Shown piece by piece: positions 52,875 to 64,000 of a stretch of 64,000 bases of DNA. Below the pieces are notes generated by a model. That model saw only the letters and a list, made by a program, of their open reading frames with translations, searched no databases and was not told the DNA's origin. The stretch is from Thalassia testudinum (taxonomy: Eukaryota > Streptophyta > Magnoliopsida > Alismatales > Hydrocharitaceae). The stretch's first letter is position 1; each line of letters starts with the position of its first letter. The DNA lies in contig JAZHRO010000056.1 of NCBI GenBank assembly GCA_037157565.1, positions 30,627,501 through 30,691,500 on the forward strand, in the 5' to 3' direction. The position numbers and the translations under genes were made by a program.

Positions 52875-54800
52875 TTTGGGTGTATCGTCCTCTCACGAAT
52901 GTGGTGCGCATCTCGAATGAGAGGGCGTTGAAGAAGATGGGCTAGGACCAATACGAGGCGGATCGACGGTCAGCTTACCGCTCCTTGTAGTGATCGCATT
53001 GGATGATGCGGGTCCAGTGGGATCATAAGGCGTAGGAGGGTTCGCAATAGGGACATAAAAGTGAGGTGCTGTAGCGGGATTAGCTTGAAATCCCGGTGGA
53101 ATGCTCGGAGCCTGCAGAATCTGATGAACATGCCCCTGAGAAGGTCGTACCTGTGGTTGAAAACCACGGGGTACGAAATTTCATGGGTTGGGAACAGGTT
53201 GGGCTGGGAGAGTGCCCTGAGATCAAGTTGCCATGCATAGTTGACTGATCTCAGCATTCTGCAGCGCCAATTGGTGCTGAAGAGAGGTCATGATCTCTTC
53301 ATGGCGCTTTGACATTTCTGTCATCATTCTCATCAATTTATAAAGAGGACTTGATGCGTGTTCTGTCTGTGGTATGCAAGGACCCGATGGCAGATTTGCC
53401 ATAGGATTAGACTGGGCCCTTGGGATGACGGGTGCGGACGGTTGCATTGGTCCACCCGCGGGGTTTTGGCATTGTGGGTTGTTGGGCCATGCGAAGTTCG
53501 GATGATTTCGCCACCCTAAGTTATAAGTGGCAAAGAATGGGTTCTTCCCCAGGGTGAAAGCATCTTCTATGCCAGAAGACGCGTCCGCATGTATATATGC
53601 TTCCGAGCACATGGAGGCTTGGTCCTCCGTGTCAAAATACTGGCTTGCAGAAGCCAGATCCACTTGACTTTCCAAATCTCTCGGCATGACACTCGGCAAG
53701 GAAGGTCTTACGGGGTTTCTATGGATAAGCCTGGTGTTGGAAGAATTGGGATTGTGACAAAGTGGTAAGGTGGGGGTTTTTGCCATAGAACAGGCGGGGT
53801 TGGCCAAAAGCTCGTCTAGCTTCTTGTGCATGACGGAGACTTCATCCAATTTCTATGCGATAAGGCTAAGATCTGTGGATGAATGGGAGGGTCCCGTGTC
53901 AAGTTTGTGGACATTACGAGGCAGGCTGGTACGATTAAAGGCGACAATGGAGGCATTGTTCATTGAGTTTTTGCCCATATTTTCAAATAATTTGAATGGT
54001 CCATTCTCATCTTTTTTCATGAAATTCCCTCCGCAGGAAGCATCTGCAATCTACTTCGAAGTCTCATTTATCCCATAGTAGAAAATTTGGGCTATATGCC
54101 ACTTAGGCAGACCGTGGTACGGACACTTCCTGAGGAGGTCATTATATCTCTCCCATGCCTCATGAAACTGTTCGCCGTTTTGTTGTGTAAAGGAAGTGAT
54201 AGCACGGCGAAGCGCATTGGCTCGCTCGATTCGGAAGAACTTCTTGAGAAACGCTGTTCGCATCTCTTCCCAAGAGTGGATGGTTCTCCCAAGGGTGTGT
54301 AACCACTACGACGCTTTATCCCGTAATGAAAATGGGAACATTTTCATGAGGACTATTGGTAACCCGATATTTCTTGGTTTAACAGTTTCAGCCAATTGGG
54401 TTAGGTCTTCTAAGTGGAGAAAAGGATTTTCACTTACAAGACCATGGAAGTGAAAATTTATCAGGCCAATTACATTAGGTTTCAATTCAAAGTCGTCCCT
54501 GCCCTTGGGGGCCCGAATTTGTCCTATGGTCTCTATAGCACTGGGATTCTGATAGGAGCTTAGAGACCTAGGCTCCTCCCATTCGGAAGGGTTCTGCATT
54601 TCCTCCAATGTTTTCCTAATGGCTTCAATTTGTTCATTATATATTTCCATTTGGGCTTGGAGGCGAGTTATGGTATCCAAGGCTCCACCACCTGGTTGCT
54701 TTTGAGGACGGTTTCCTCCCTCGGGATTTAGGGGTGGGCGTGCAGCCATGTTTATGGAGGAGGAGGACGATTTGGCTTCTTTTCTAAAATTATCAGACAA
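52875..54800 (-). pseudogene. gag: gag (capsid and linker) of element E, broken
   Basis: Starts MSDNFRKEAK (54800); alternative start MAARPPLNPEGG near 54750. Reads FELKPNVIGLINFHFHG and DLTQLAETV, with PFSLRDKAS, then TAFLKKFFRIERANALRRAI, FTQQNGEQFHEAWERY and LRKCPYHGLPKWHIAQIFY (54051-54263), the gag capsid domain. 53223-53849 is the Pro/Ser-rich linker with a helical end near 53230-53330. At least three stops or frame changes separate the parts. Confidence 0.83.
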
Positions 54801-56208
54801 TTCAAACAGTTCAGGGTTTTTTCACCTCCTCCCAAACATGCAGTACCGCAGGAAGAATTGGGGGGAATAAGAAGGGAAAAGGAGATGAGAGAAATGATGC
54901 CGTAAAGGTACACTTGATGACAAATCAATACAATCAAATTCCTAACCTCTACAATGTGCCCTTAGACCTAAAGATCTAAGTTACCTACTATCACGACCTA
55001 CGAAACTGAATGCGAGCACCGCGGAACCACCAGGCCAGATTGAAAGGCCATTTGCCCCAGTCTTAGACACCCAATAGCATGCGGGAACCCTCACCAGCAC
55101 GTAGATGCTACACACAGGTAGTTATACCTCCAATCCTTAATAAGGGTCAAGTTGCTACCAGTTTTAGTTAGAGGTTTAGGATCAAGTGCTTCTGGAATGT
55201 GGAGGGCATTATTTACAGGTAATGCCCAAGTGGTTGATTTTGTAAAGTGTGTAAACAAAGCATGCAACGGGGAAATCTCCCCAAATTGAAGTTTTAATTG
55301 GTAAATGGTTTTTAGAGTTTCAGCCTTAGGTAGTATGGATTTTAGGATTTCACTGAATTACCAATTTAACCAATCTCCGGGTTTTGAGAGAATACAAGTT
55401 TTTTCTAAGCCCAACAAACCCTTCTTCAATGTCAGTTGGTTAATGCATGCTAAAATGCAATGGGCTTCCCTAGATGGAGATTTCTATGTGTGGATGCACG
55501 AGTCAATTTTAGATTAATGTGAAAGGGAGCCAAAGCACTTCAACTCAAGTGCTCCCAATCACCAGAATGATGTTCCACACACAAGGCTCAACCACGAGAT
55601 AAAGAAAATCAAATTGTTGAGGTTGAAGTATTCGGGATCAAATCTTAGGCACTTGAAAAGTCGTGGTGGGGTTGGAATCAACTCAATTCCAAGTCTCCCC
55701 ACTAAAAAGGTGATCCCGAATTGCAGATAAATGAGTCAAAGAGGGATAGCAATCAATCTTTTTATTTTTGGTTGAAAGAATACATCACACGACGAAAGAT
55801 TCAAGAATCAAGATTCTTGGATCTTCGCTATGCGAAGTTTGGCGGGAAATCTTGGGGTAGTGGGAGTGATGGCAAACAATGAAACAAGTGATTTTTAAAC
55901 CACTTACCCCAAGAGATCCCAAGAAGTGTTTTTAGTTTTTTTTTTTTTTTTAAGGTGATAAGCTGACCTAAGTTGCTAGGAAAGAGAGACCTACCTATTC
56001 AGCAACGTGGGCGAAGCTCAAGTGCGGTGTCGGAGACTTCATGGTCTAGTTCCCGCCTTGGATCTGCCCACGTCTCCGACTTCTTCTGCCAGCCTTCTCC
56101 TTGCAACTGGTTTAGCTGCACACTAACAAACAGAAACACCAGTGAAGAGAAGGGAGTGAGAAGAGAAAAATTAAAGGAATTGAGTAGAAACTTACCTGAA
56201 TGCGCACT
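54801..56208 (-). other. Untranslated leader of element E
   Basis: About 1.4 kb without a good frame. Around 55155-55215 the plus strand has TTTTAGTTAGAGGTTTAGGA ... GAATGTGGAGGGC, matching the B leader. Confidence 0.6.
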
Positions 56209-56226
56209 TCCCCGGCAACGGTGCCA
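56209..56226 (-). other. Primer-binding site of E (tRNA-Asp)
   Basis: Minus strand TGGCACCGTTGCCGGGGA, 17 of 18 bases matching the complement of the plant tRNA-Asp 3' end; nine bases inside the LTR. Confidence 0.88.
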
Positions 56227-56235
56227 GAAAAAGTA

Positions 56236-57632
56236 TGGTCGGGCTCGGATAGGTTGTGTTAATATGGTGATTTAATCGTTGAAATGAGTATAGTGGTTAA
56301 CCTAAATCAAGCCTAACCATCTTTTTAGAAAATTTTTTTTTAGCTAGCCAACATGATTTTATCTTGGTCACTTTTAGGCCCAGGGTCGAACTCAGGGAAG
56401 TGGGATTAGAGGTGAATAAGTTTATACGCCTGTCCTACAACAAATCTGTTCCGTTCGCTTATCATGTTTTTGGTGTTTTTCTATTTAAGATTTTTTTCTG
56501 ATAATTTTTGTCCTTGAGGTACACCCTCAAAATCAGGTTCTTGGCTTTGAGCCAAATTAGGGTTCCAAAACTGGTCTTCCTATTCGGAAGACTGAGTACC
56601 TGCAAATCAAGGATTATCTTTTCCCTTTAATATATTTTTTAATCTTTTTGATAGCAGGAAAGAGAAATAGAAATAAGATAAATATAGTATGGATTTATAT
56701 GTTGATATATATATTATATATATATATAGGGGTGCGGGTGGTGGTGGAAATGGCATGTAGCACGGTGTCGAGTTGATCGTCCTCTACGAAGATGCAACCA
56801 ACAAGACGAAGTGCTGCGTGGAGTGTAGGATGGATGGGTGGAAGATATGTGCGGAGACGCTTTCTGTACACGTGTATCGGGGAATATCAGCAACTGGTGC
56901 AGATATTCCCACGATACAACCTGTAGGAGGGGATGTGAAAAAATATATATATATATGTATAAATATAAATATATATTTATATGTATATATATAGATATGG
57001 TTATAATTATATAGGTGTATATGTAGTTATATATATATATATATATATACATATGTATATGTATATATATATATATATATAAAGGTTTGTAAATATATAT
57101 AGATAGATGTATGTATATTTATATATATATATATGTATTTATAATTAGATATATCTGTATGTATATATAACTATATAGATGTAGATATATATATGTATAT
57201 ATATATATAGTAATATATGCATATAGATATATATGTGTGTGTGTGTGTGTATTTATATGTATAGATATAATTGTATATATGTATGTATATATATGTAATA
57301 AATATATATATATATATAAATATATGGATATATATATGTATATGTATATATAGATATATAAATATATATATAGATAGATGTATGTATATATATAACTATA
57401 TAGATATAGATATATATATAAATAGTAATATATGTATATAGTTATATATATGTATATATGTATATAGATATATTAGTACAAGTATCTATGTATATAGATA
57501 TATGTATATGTATATAAATGTATATATGTATATATAAATATATATAAGTATATAGTCGTGTACAAGTGAGTGAGTGAATGTACACGTGACTGTGTACAAG
57601 TGTGGTGTGTGTGTGTGAATGAGGTTTGTGTC

Positions 57633-57666
<34 letters not shown>

Positions 57667-58790
57667 TCTGCTGGATAAGTCATCCAGAAGCTTCAGCCGA
57701 CGTCTGGTGTTGCATGCAGGAGCGTGCATGCGCAGGCGCAGGTGCGTGCAACAGCAGGTGCGCACAGGAGGGAGCGGTGTGAGGGCGTAGTGCGGCGCAC
57801 TACGTGGCGTTGCGCACCGCGCTGCGCGCTGTGTGGAACACGGGCGAAGAAGCGGGCATTGGGAGAGACGCGGGCGCGAGTGTACACGGCAGCAGGCACG
57901 CGGACGGGCTGGTGACGGTTGCTGCAGTGAGAGAGAGCGTGCGGTGACCATATAAGTGAGAAGCTTTCCGGTCACCGCATTGTAGCTGCAGTGTCGTGCT
58001 CTCTAGCGTGAACAATAGCTACAGTGCGTGCTCGGTGCGGGCGACTGTCTGCGATCGGTTCTGCGTGCGCGGGCGCTGTGGAGCAGGCCAGCCCGCACGG
58101 AAAGAGCTGCACCAGCTGCTGTAGGGGCGTGCGGTGGCCTCCGCGCGGGCGAGAGGCTGCTGCGCCGTGCTGCTGCTGCTGAGCTTCCAAGCTTGATTCT
58201 GCGGCAATGGCAGAAGTGCTTGAACATAGAAACAGAGGGTGGAATCCACCACGCCCACCTGCTCTTTGATGAGCTGGGCGGTGGTGGGACTCACAGTGGT
58301 GGTCGTGGACCACTGTGAGATGCTCCTGCCCACATTGTGTCTCTCCAGTAGGAAGAGAGGCTGCGTATGGAGGGGAGAGAGGAGGAGATGGCCTAGAAGA
58401 ACAAAGGGGTGTTGTGTGTGTTGCGTGGACCAGCTCCCCACAAGGAAGATGGAGGCAAGCTCAGCCATGCCCTGGGCTGTGCGTGGCTGAGCATGCAGCT
58501 GGCAGGGCATGCTATGCAGAGAGTGGTGCAAAGAAGAAGCAGCCATGCCCTGCAGCTGCGTAGAAGAAGAAATTCAAAGCCAAATAAAAATAAAGATGGT
58601 GATTTTGTGAGGCAGCACTTGAAGAATACGTTAATTACAAGGCCATTTTATTCACTCTCTTCCCCTCTCAAATAAATGCATGCATGCATTTATTTTCACA
58701 AATGCAACTATGGCAATCTAATATCCAGTGGCAATGATAGGAAATAGCACAAGATGGCACAATTGTTGGTACATATTTGCTGTGCAATCA
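56236..58790 (-). repeat. Right LTR of element E (5' LTR)
   Basis: Begins TGGTCGGGC and ends GTGCAATCA. The TA-rich block at about 56690-57560 is longer than in the left copy. TATA-like CTTATATGG on the minus strand at about 57946-57955 (mutated in the left LTR near 46600). If that is the promoter, the TA block lies in the transcribed leader. Confidence 0.9.
56690..57560. repeat. TA-rich microsatellite-like block in right LTR E
   Basis: Imperfect (TA)n with ATGTATAT variants and a short (GT)n near 57235-57250; a (GA)n follows at about 57635-57665. Confidence 0.9.
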
Positions 58791-59405
58791 GTTAAGCGAT
58801 TGTATAAGGTTGAAAGGGAGTGAAGTAGGGGGTGGTCATGTGTGAGAGGAAGGGGTGTTTTGGAGGGAGGTCGGGTGTGGAAGGAAGAGGAGTGTAGAGG
58901 TATCAAGGAATGGAAAGGTAAGGGATAAAAGGAAGCAACATCGTGGTTGGGAAGAGGGGTCGAGGATGGGAGTAAGGGGTGTTGGGTAAAAAGTGCTGGT
59001 AGTGTAGATGAATGGGATAGGAAGAGGAACTGACCTCAATTTAGGAAGGTGCAGTATTGAGGTTGTCAAAGGAGGGTATGCGATAGGAGAAGGCATGGAC
59101 GAGTAGTAGGAGGCCGAAGAGGTGGGCTAATCTCGTCGGAGAGGAAGGCATGGGCAAGCTGTTCATTGATCTTGTTGTCGAAAAGAGGATTATCGAAGAT
59201 AGAGAGCCACCAGAGAGATGAGGGAGTCATCGGAAAGAGGAGAGTCACTGTAGGAGGTTGAGAGCCAATGCTAGAAATTGCTTGAGATGAGGGACGGTAG
59301 GATGGGATGGGAGGGAGGGAGGAGGGCTGTGGTTGGGGAAGATGAGAGGGTTTTGTATACAGGACAAGTGGGAGTGGAAATGAGCAGGAATTGGAGGGGA
59401 AAATT
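58791..59405. other. Purine-rich interval between E and G
   Basis: GGGAAG/GGGTGG-rich plus strand, matching the composition of the left flank of E. Begins with GTTAA, the probable target duplication. Minus-strand frames here are Ser/Pro/Leu-rich composition artefacts. No feature identified. Confidence 0.5.
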
Positions 59406-61253
59406 GATGAATCCAATTTAATGGATTTGTATTACGCCTAAGTAACTTTAATCTTACCTTTTAGGTGCGTTAATAACTACATTAAGTTGTAGAATATTTG
59501 TATGCATCATGAATTAAGTTTATAACATTCTATAACTTAATATGTAATGATTTTGTTGTTTTTATGTGCAGGGATGATATTTAGAAAGAACAAGGGTTGG
59601 GGAGTAAATTTCCCCAACAAACAACCGGCGGCATTGTTCCCCATCCTCCGGCCACCCTCAACAGCCACCAGCCTCAATAACACCTCCCCAACAGTCTCCT
59701 GCCAAAATTAGAAAAGGGATTTGAAAATCCCTTAACTGGCGCATGCGGGGAGAGAGGAGTTAAAAAGGAGGCGGAGAAAGGAGAGGGGGATCTTCTTCAT
59801 CTTCCCCCCTACGAGGATCTGCTCACTCCTCTCCACCATGATATCTACCTACACTGTGGATCTAGCGTGCACCATGGCTTGAGCGAGCTTCACCATCATC
59901 ATTCCCCTGCCGCGGTGTGTGCAGTGACAGTGCGCACACTACCTATCACGCCCTCCAATCACCCGCAGGACAGTCCAGGCGCAACACCAAGTGCCTGCAC
60001 CCGCCTTCAAGCACCCGTAGGCGCTGCATCTGCACCTGCCAGGCCACGCTCACAGGCGCATCCTCCCTTCCAGCACCATCACCCCATCCTGCCCTTCAGC
60101 CGCACAAGCACCCATCCACCATCCAGTGCTCCCTCTAGCCATGCCTGAAGGCACTGTGCACCGTCACCACTGCCAGGCCCACACCCGCAGGCGCTGTATT
60201 GCCACTCTGCTCACCTGTGCCCCTGCCAAGCACCGCAGGCACCGCACTAGCTCCCGCCTTCACAACCACAAAGCTTCCCCTCTCTGCAGATCACCCTAGC
60301 CACCTACAGGTGTCCGCTCCTTCTCCACCGCACAACTTGCCTCGCCACCCGCTCCTCGCTCACCGTAGGCACGCTCGCCTCGCCACCAGCGCCTGCAAGC
60401 ATGTGCCCTTCTCCAGTGCTAGCAGTCGCTCTGCCTCATGCCCAACCCCTCCGCAAGCACTGCACGTGGAGAGGAGTTCCGTCACCAAGCACCGTGCAGG
60501 CGCCCTTCTCCAGTGCCCGCAGGCGCTCCTGCACCGCCCGCCTTCACCCTCCAGCCGCGCCCACAGGCACGTCAGCTCTCACGCACCTGCGCAAGAAAAC
60601 CCTCTGCAGTGCCATCTCCTCCACCCGTCGGCCACCTCCGACCATCTCCGCGATGCCAAAACCTCCATCGGATAGGCCTCGTCTTCACCAACCTCCCTTG
60701 CGTGTTGACAGCCCCGCCATCCCTCCTTCCCTCACACGAGCAAGAGAGAGCAAATGCTCTATTTTTCATTCAATTAAAAATTACATTTGATGCCATTGCC
60801 AACACTTGATTTTTGCTTTATTATTATTTTATTGTGGCAAAATTGCGATTGCACACTCATACTTTCTGATAACTGCACGTTATTGATATTCACCTGTTTC
60901 AAGATTGGTTTTGGGATTAACATGTGCACCAACTTTCTCTTATAAATGTTAATTGAAAATTACATAAAGTCATCATATATTTATTGAAGATTTGAGTGAG
61001 GGAAAATTGCACATATACCCTTATATTTTTGAATTACTGTGAATCTTCTTTCCTTCGCATTTTATGTTGGATTTGACTAGGGATTTCACACTTAACCTAA
61101 AGAATATGAAATAATCGAGAGTTTATTGCATAATTGCCTCCCTGTGGACACAACCCGCTCTTCTGTGAGTGGTTATTATTTTTTTTTATCGTTGATTATT
61201 CGATTTTTCCACCACTTAAATACTACAATGCTTAGCGGAAAATCGACTCGTCA
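59406..61253 (+). repeat. 5' LTR of element G
   Basis: Starts TGATGAATCC, ends CGACTCGTCA beside the primer site. It has a perfect hairpin (59714-59733), a TATA-like TTAAAAAGG at about 59760, and a GC-rich region (about 59870-60720) full of CGCAGGCAC/CACCCGC phrases that yields overlapping spurious frames in all phases. Confidence 0.65.
59714..59733. repeat. Perfect hairpin upstream of the G promoter
   Basis: Arms AAGGGATTT and AAATCCCTT around GA; ends about 27 bases before the TATA-like sequence. Confidence 0.7.
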
Positions 61254-61256
61254 ACT

Positions 61257-61274
61257 TGGAGTCATTGCCAAGGA
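61257..61274 (+). other. Primer-binding site of G (diverged tRNA-Asp type)
   Basis: TGGAGTCATTGCCAAGGA, 13 of 18 bases matching TGGCGCCGTTGCCGGGGA, three bases after the LTR end. Confidence 0.6.
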
Positions 61275-62491
61275 GGCAGCAGATGCAATAGATTCACATT
61301 ATTATTTTCTTGAATATTCTGAGTTGCGAAATCATCTAATGATTTGTTTTTATTATGCGAGGAATCTGACACGGCGAGAGGCCCAGTAGAGTGACGACAT
61401 TGAACCTGAACGACACACACGGTGGAGATGATCTTTTTGGTGGACCTTGACGCCACCTGGAGGCATGAAATAGGAATACGTGGGCCTTGTTCCCACGCAC
61501 ATAGGCTTACGGAGAAGCCTATTTCTGATTTAGTCAGTAGATCTTAGTTAGATTTAGTTAGATAGACATTAGAATTTAATTTCTACCTTTTGGATCCTTG
61601 TCGGGTACTTTTGGGAACGTGTTCCCAGTGCCACTTTATTTCTTATCGCTCTTGTATGCAAGAGCATATTTTCGGGAGCGTGTTCCCATTTATTTAGATT
61701 ATAGGATTATTTGAACTGTTTGAACTGAATTTCGGTTAGTTAGTTAGATTAGGTATGTTTGTTTATTATTAAAAAAAAAAATTTTGAACATCGTGCTAAA
61801 AGCTGTATATCTATAGGATGATCATATAGGACTGAATGAGCAGCATCTAGTATATTTTGACTGCATTGCATGCATTGCACAAAGAAAGCTGGAGCAAGGT
61901 ACGTCTTCTCTTGAGCATCAATTACCTGTCATGCATATGCATTAAACCTAAATCTACAACCACTAAAGTGCTTTAATCAAATTAATTCAGTGGTCACTTT
62001 AAAAATTGGGACTGCAAAGAGGTTGGACCTTAAAATCTGTGACTGAAAATTGTGTGCAAAAGCATCCTGTTTGCGAAATTTCAAAAATCAAAACACGATC
62101 GTATGTTTGCACACTTGAGACACTGTGCACCTCACACATAAGGTCACTAGATAAATTTCTACCTCTGCTCTTTTGCACCACAAGGGAAGTTAGTCGGAAA
62201 TCAATAAGCCTATCCACCAAGTTACTTCGGTTCCTCGTGTGTGGGCTCGATTCGAGACTTCCATCCCTTGCGAGTATGTTATAAGTACCAGCGAAGGTTG
62301 GCCTAGGAAGCGTAATTATTTTTTTGCAAAACTTGTTTGGCCACCAATTGAACATTTAATTCTAAGACCTACAATCTACTAAAAACAAGATCCCACTGAA
62401 TTTGCATTTTCTTTAACAGTTGAACTCTCTAGGAAGTTTCTCCTTGTATTCTGCTAAATCCTAAGAGAGTTAAAACTGTTTTGCTTAAAGA
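61275..62491 (+). other. Untranslated leader of element G
   Basis: AT-rich, no substantial frame; a repeated GGGAACGTGTTCCCA-like palindromic phrase occurs near 61613-61690. The small overlapping frames at 61999-62355 on both strands have no family features. Confidence 0.5.
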
Positions 62492-64000
62492 AATGGATTA
62501 CCCTTACTCTTATCATTTAGATTATCAGAGTCAATAGTTCCCATCTTTTAATTAGGATCCCATGCCCCGAGCGTATCCATCCTTTGATGGCTACATTGAC
62601 AATTCATGGGATCATTCTTATTCTTATCCTGGGAGTACTGGCTTGATAACTCCTACTTTTGAGCAGAGCCTAGGAGCGAGATTTTCCAATCCTGAAATCC
62701 CTACTTCCATGCAAACACCCAACCCTTCCACCCTTCATGATTTTCCGTATCAAGGTTGGACCGATACCCCTAGGCAACCAGAGCTTGAAATTGACTATCC
62801 TCCCCAACCTGATAATAGTAGCCTCTCCTCTTTTATGATAGAAATACAAAAAAAGCATAAGGAAATGATGGAATCAATGGGAGAGATGTTGATGAATAGT
62901 CAACAGCTAAATGAAGAAATAAGACAACTTAGCTACACGCTTCCCAATAGTCCTGATCCCTACCCATAATACGATCATGATTATGAAAATAATTATGAGG
63001 AACCTAATGAAAATAGGGATCCAATCTTATGTAGCTATCACTTAGACTCTCCCAATGAGACACGGCCACTAGAGGACAACGATCATAGCGATTATCCACC
63101 TGAACTATATTGGAGACAAAAGCAAGGGAAGATGGTACCGCTTGAGGACCTTGACCACAATGATAGTATTCTCTTTACCCCTACCAAACCAGGACAAGGT
63201 TGTACTGTTCTTATCACTTCCCCTATTGATTATTTGGTGGAATCCCATTCTACCCTTAGTGAGCTACTCTTGACCCTCCACTTAGGGAATCAACACCTAT
63301 CAATCAGAATCTTGAGGATTTAAATGCACCCAATTAAGGTGACCCTAACGGAATGGAGGATGAATTAGATCAATTTTGGTCTCAGGGATATGAAGAGTCT
63401 AATTCAGAAATTGAGGATGCCCTAATAGAGGAACCTGGACTGAAAATCTAGAGTGAATCACAGGGGAATTATTTATCATTTGAGGATATAAATAATATGG
63501 TGAAATCCAGATTCCTCCTTTCTTTTGAGAGTCATCCTCCATCAAAATAAGAGTTGATATTAGAGGAGGACAAACAAAATAATGAGAAGTCTATGGGAGA
63601 CTCTCAGGGACAAAACACGTCAATTGAGGATTTATACCCCGAGAACAATAATGAATTCAATGATATAGGCTGGCTCCAAAATATTAAGACTGATCCTCCT
63701 TTAGAAAAAACTGAGGATACTGATCCAACTCTTAATGAATCACATATACACCCGGACAAATATTTGAGAGAACAATCTAGGGATGAGCTGAATGATAATG
63801 ATTCTTACATTTTGTCCTTGCCATCAAAGAGTTGTAATTTGGAGTCTACCCTTGATTCAAATATGACTCCGATCATTAATACTAGGTCGGGTAACGTGAA
63901 GTTGTCTACAATTAGGGAGTGTACACAATCTGAATCATTGTTGGAATTGGACCTAACAAGGCCCTCATTGGACTTAACCATTACCTTCCAACACTACAAA
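62492..64000 (+). pseudogene. Gag-like reading frame of element G, broken and truncated
   Basis: Likely start ATG 62492 (MDYPYSYHLDYQSQ). In the same frame come two stops (near 62534 and 62552), an open part 62562-62969, a stop, and another open part to about 63320; a frameshift near 63250 leads to the frame continuing to the window end with further stops. The product has a Tyr/Ser/Pro-rich start, a helical segment (EIQKKHKEMMESMGEML) resembling the gag coiled coil of F, and a long acidic part (SIEDLYPENNNEF). Near 63880 it has INTRSGN, comparable to TTRSGK in the F gag tail. No capsid or enzyme domain. Inferred gag derivative. Confidence 0.6.

Larger units (their letters stand above)
44987..58790 (-). 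mobile_element. Element E: full-structure Athila-type LTR retrotransposon with decayed gag-pol
   Basis: 13.8 kb, LTRs of 2478 and 2555 bases, 8.77-kb interior on the minus strand. A nearly perfect tRNA-Asp primer site, gag, protease, RT, RNase H and integrase can all be read but with many stops and frame changes. Two polypurine motifs and the post-pol block are present. The LTRs carry an 800-bp TA-rich microsatellite-like block beside a GC-rich block. Confidence 0.92.
59406..64000 (+). mobile_element. Element G: non-autonomous Athila-like element, cut by the window end
   Basis: A 5' LTR (59406-61253) is followed by a tRNA-Asp-type primer site, a 1.2-kb leader and a gag-like broken frame that runs off the window. 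The second LTR is not in the window, so the LTR limits rest on TG/CA ends and the primer site. Confidence 0.7.

Noticed and set aside
56209..56226. Possible tRNA gene end
   Set aside because: Only the 3' tRNA-Asp complement is present, at the LTR edge: a primer site, not a tRNA gene.
59867..60809. Four overlapping plus-strand frames up to 158 codons
   Set aside because: Composition-driven Pro/Ala/Ser/His frames in the GC-rich LTR of G; open in all phases at once.

Overview
The window looks like nuclear DNA of a flowering plant, from a repeat-dense, gene-poor region. I found no host protein gene, rRNA, tRNA gene or CRISPR array. Almost all recognisable sequence is LTR retrotransposon. Most of it is Ty3/gypsy of the Athila type: primer-binding sites complementary to tRNA-Asp, protease of DLGA/S type, FMDD or FIDD reverse transcriptase, and a gag-pol order of PR-RT-RNase H-integrase. 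I cannot name the species. Element names used here (A to G, C', S1, S2) are mine.

Layout. Element A (minus strand, 1-20062) is a small non-autonomous element whose right LTR was split by element F (plus strand, 5566-19218). F is a complete, 13.65-kb Athila-type element with a perfect 5-bp target duplication TCAGC. A itself, and element B (minus, 20216-29803), both lie inside an older A-like LTR (C', pieces at 20063-20215 and 29809-30058). That LTR abuts a decayed pol of another Athila-type element (C, minus, 30059-34905). C is further cut by a probable solo LTR (S1, 30755-33084, duplication ATATG) and ends at a B-related LTR in the opposite direction (D, plus, from 34906). D is in turn split by a solo LTR (S2, 36234-37583, duplication ACACC). 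A truncated Ty1/copia fragment with gag start, tRNA-iMet primer site and LTR follows (about 38290-40700, minus). An AT-rich stretch without clear content runs to 44986. Element E (minus, 44987-58790) is a second full-structure Athila-type element with badly broken gag-pol. Element G (plus, 59406 to the window end) is a partial non-autonomous element.

How the parts relate. F and E carry (decayed) full gag-pol. B keeps only a gag-like region and protease. A and G keep only a gag-like, largely acidic reading frame. Yet A, B, E and F share cis-signals: a tRNA-Asp-type primer site (weak in A, also present in G) and two polypurine-type motifs about 1.1-1.3 kb apart at the 3' end. B, E and F also share a conserved noncoding block just after the reading frame. 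This graded loss of coding capacity with retention of cis-signals suggests that A, B and G depended on Athila-type helpers in trans (inference). All coding regions seen here carry inactivating changes; F is the least damaged.
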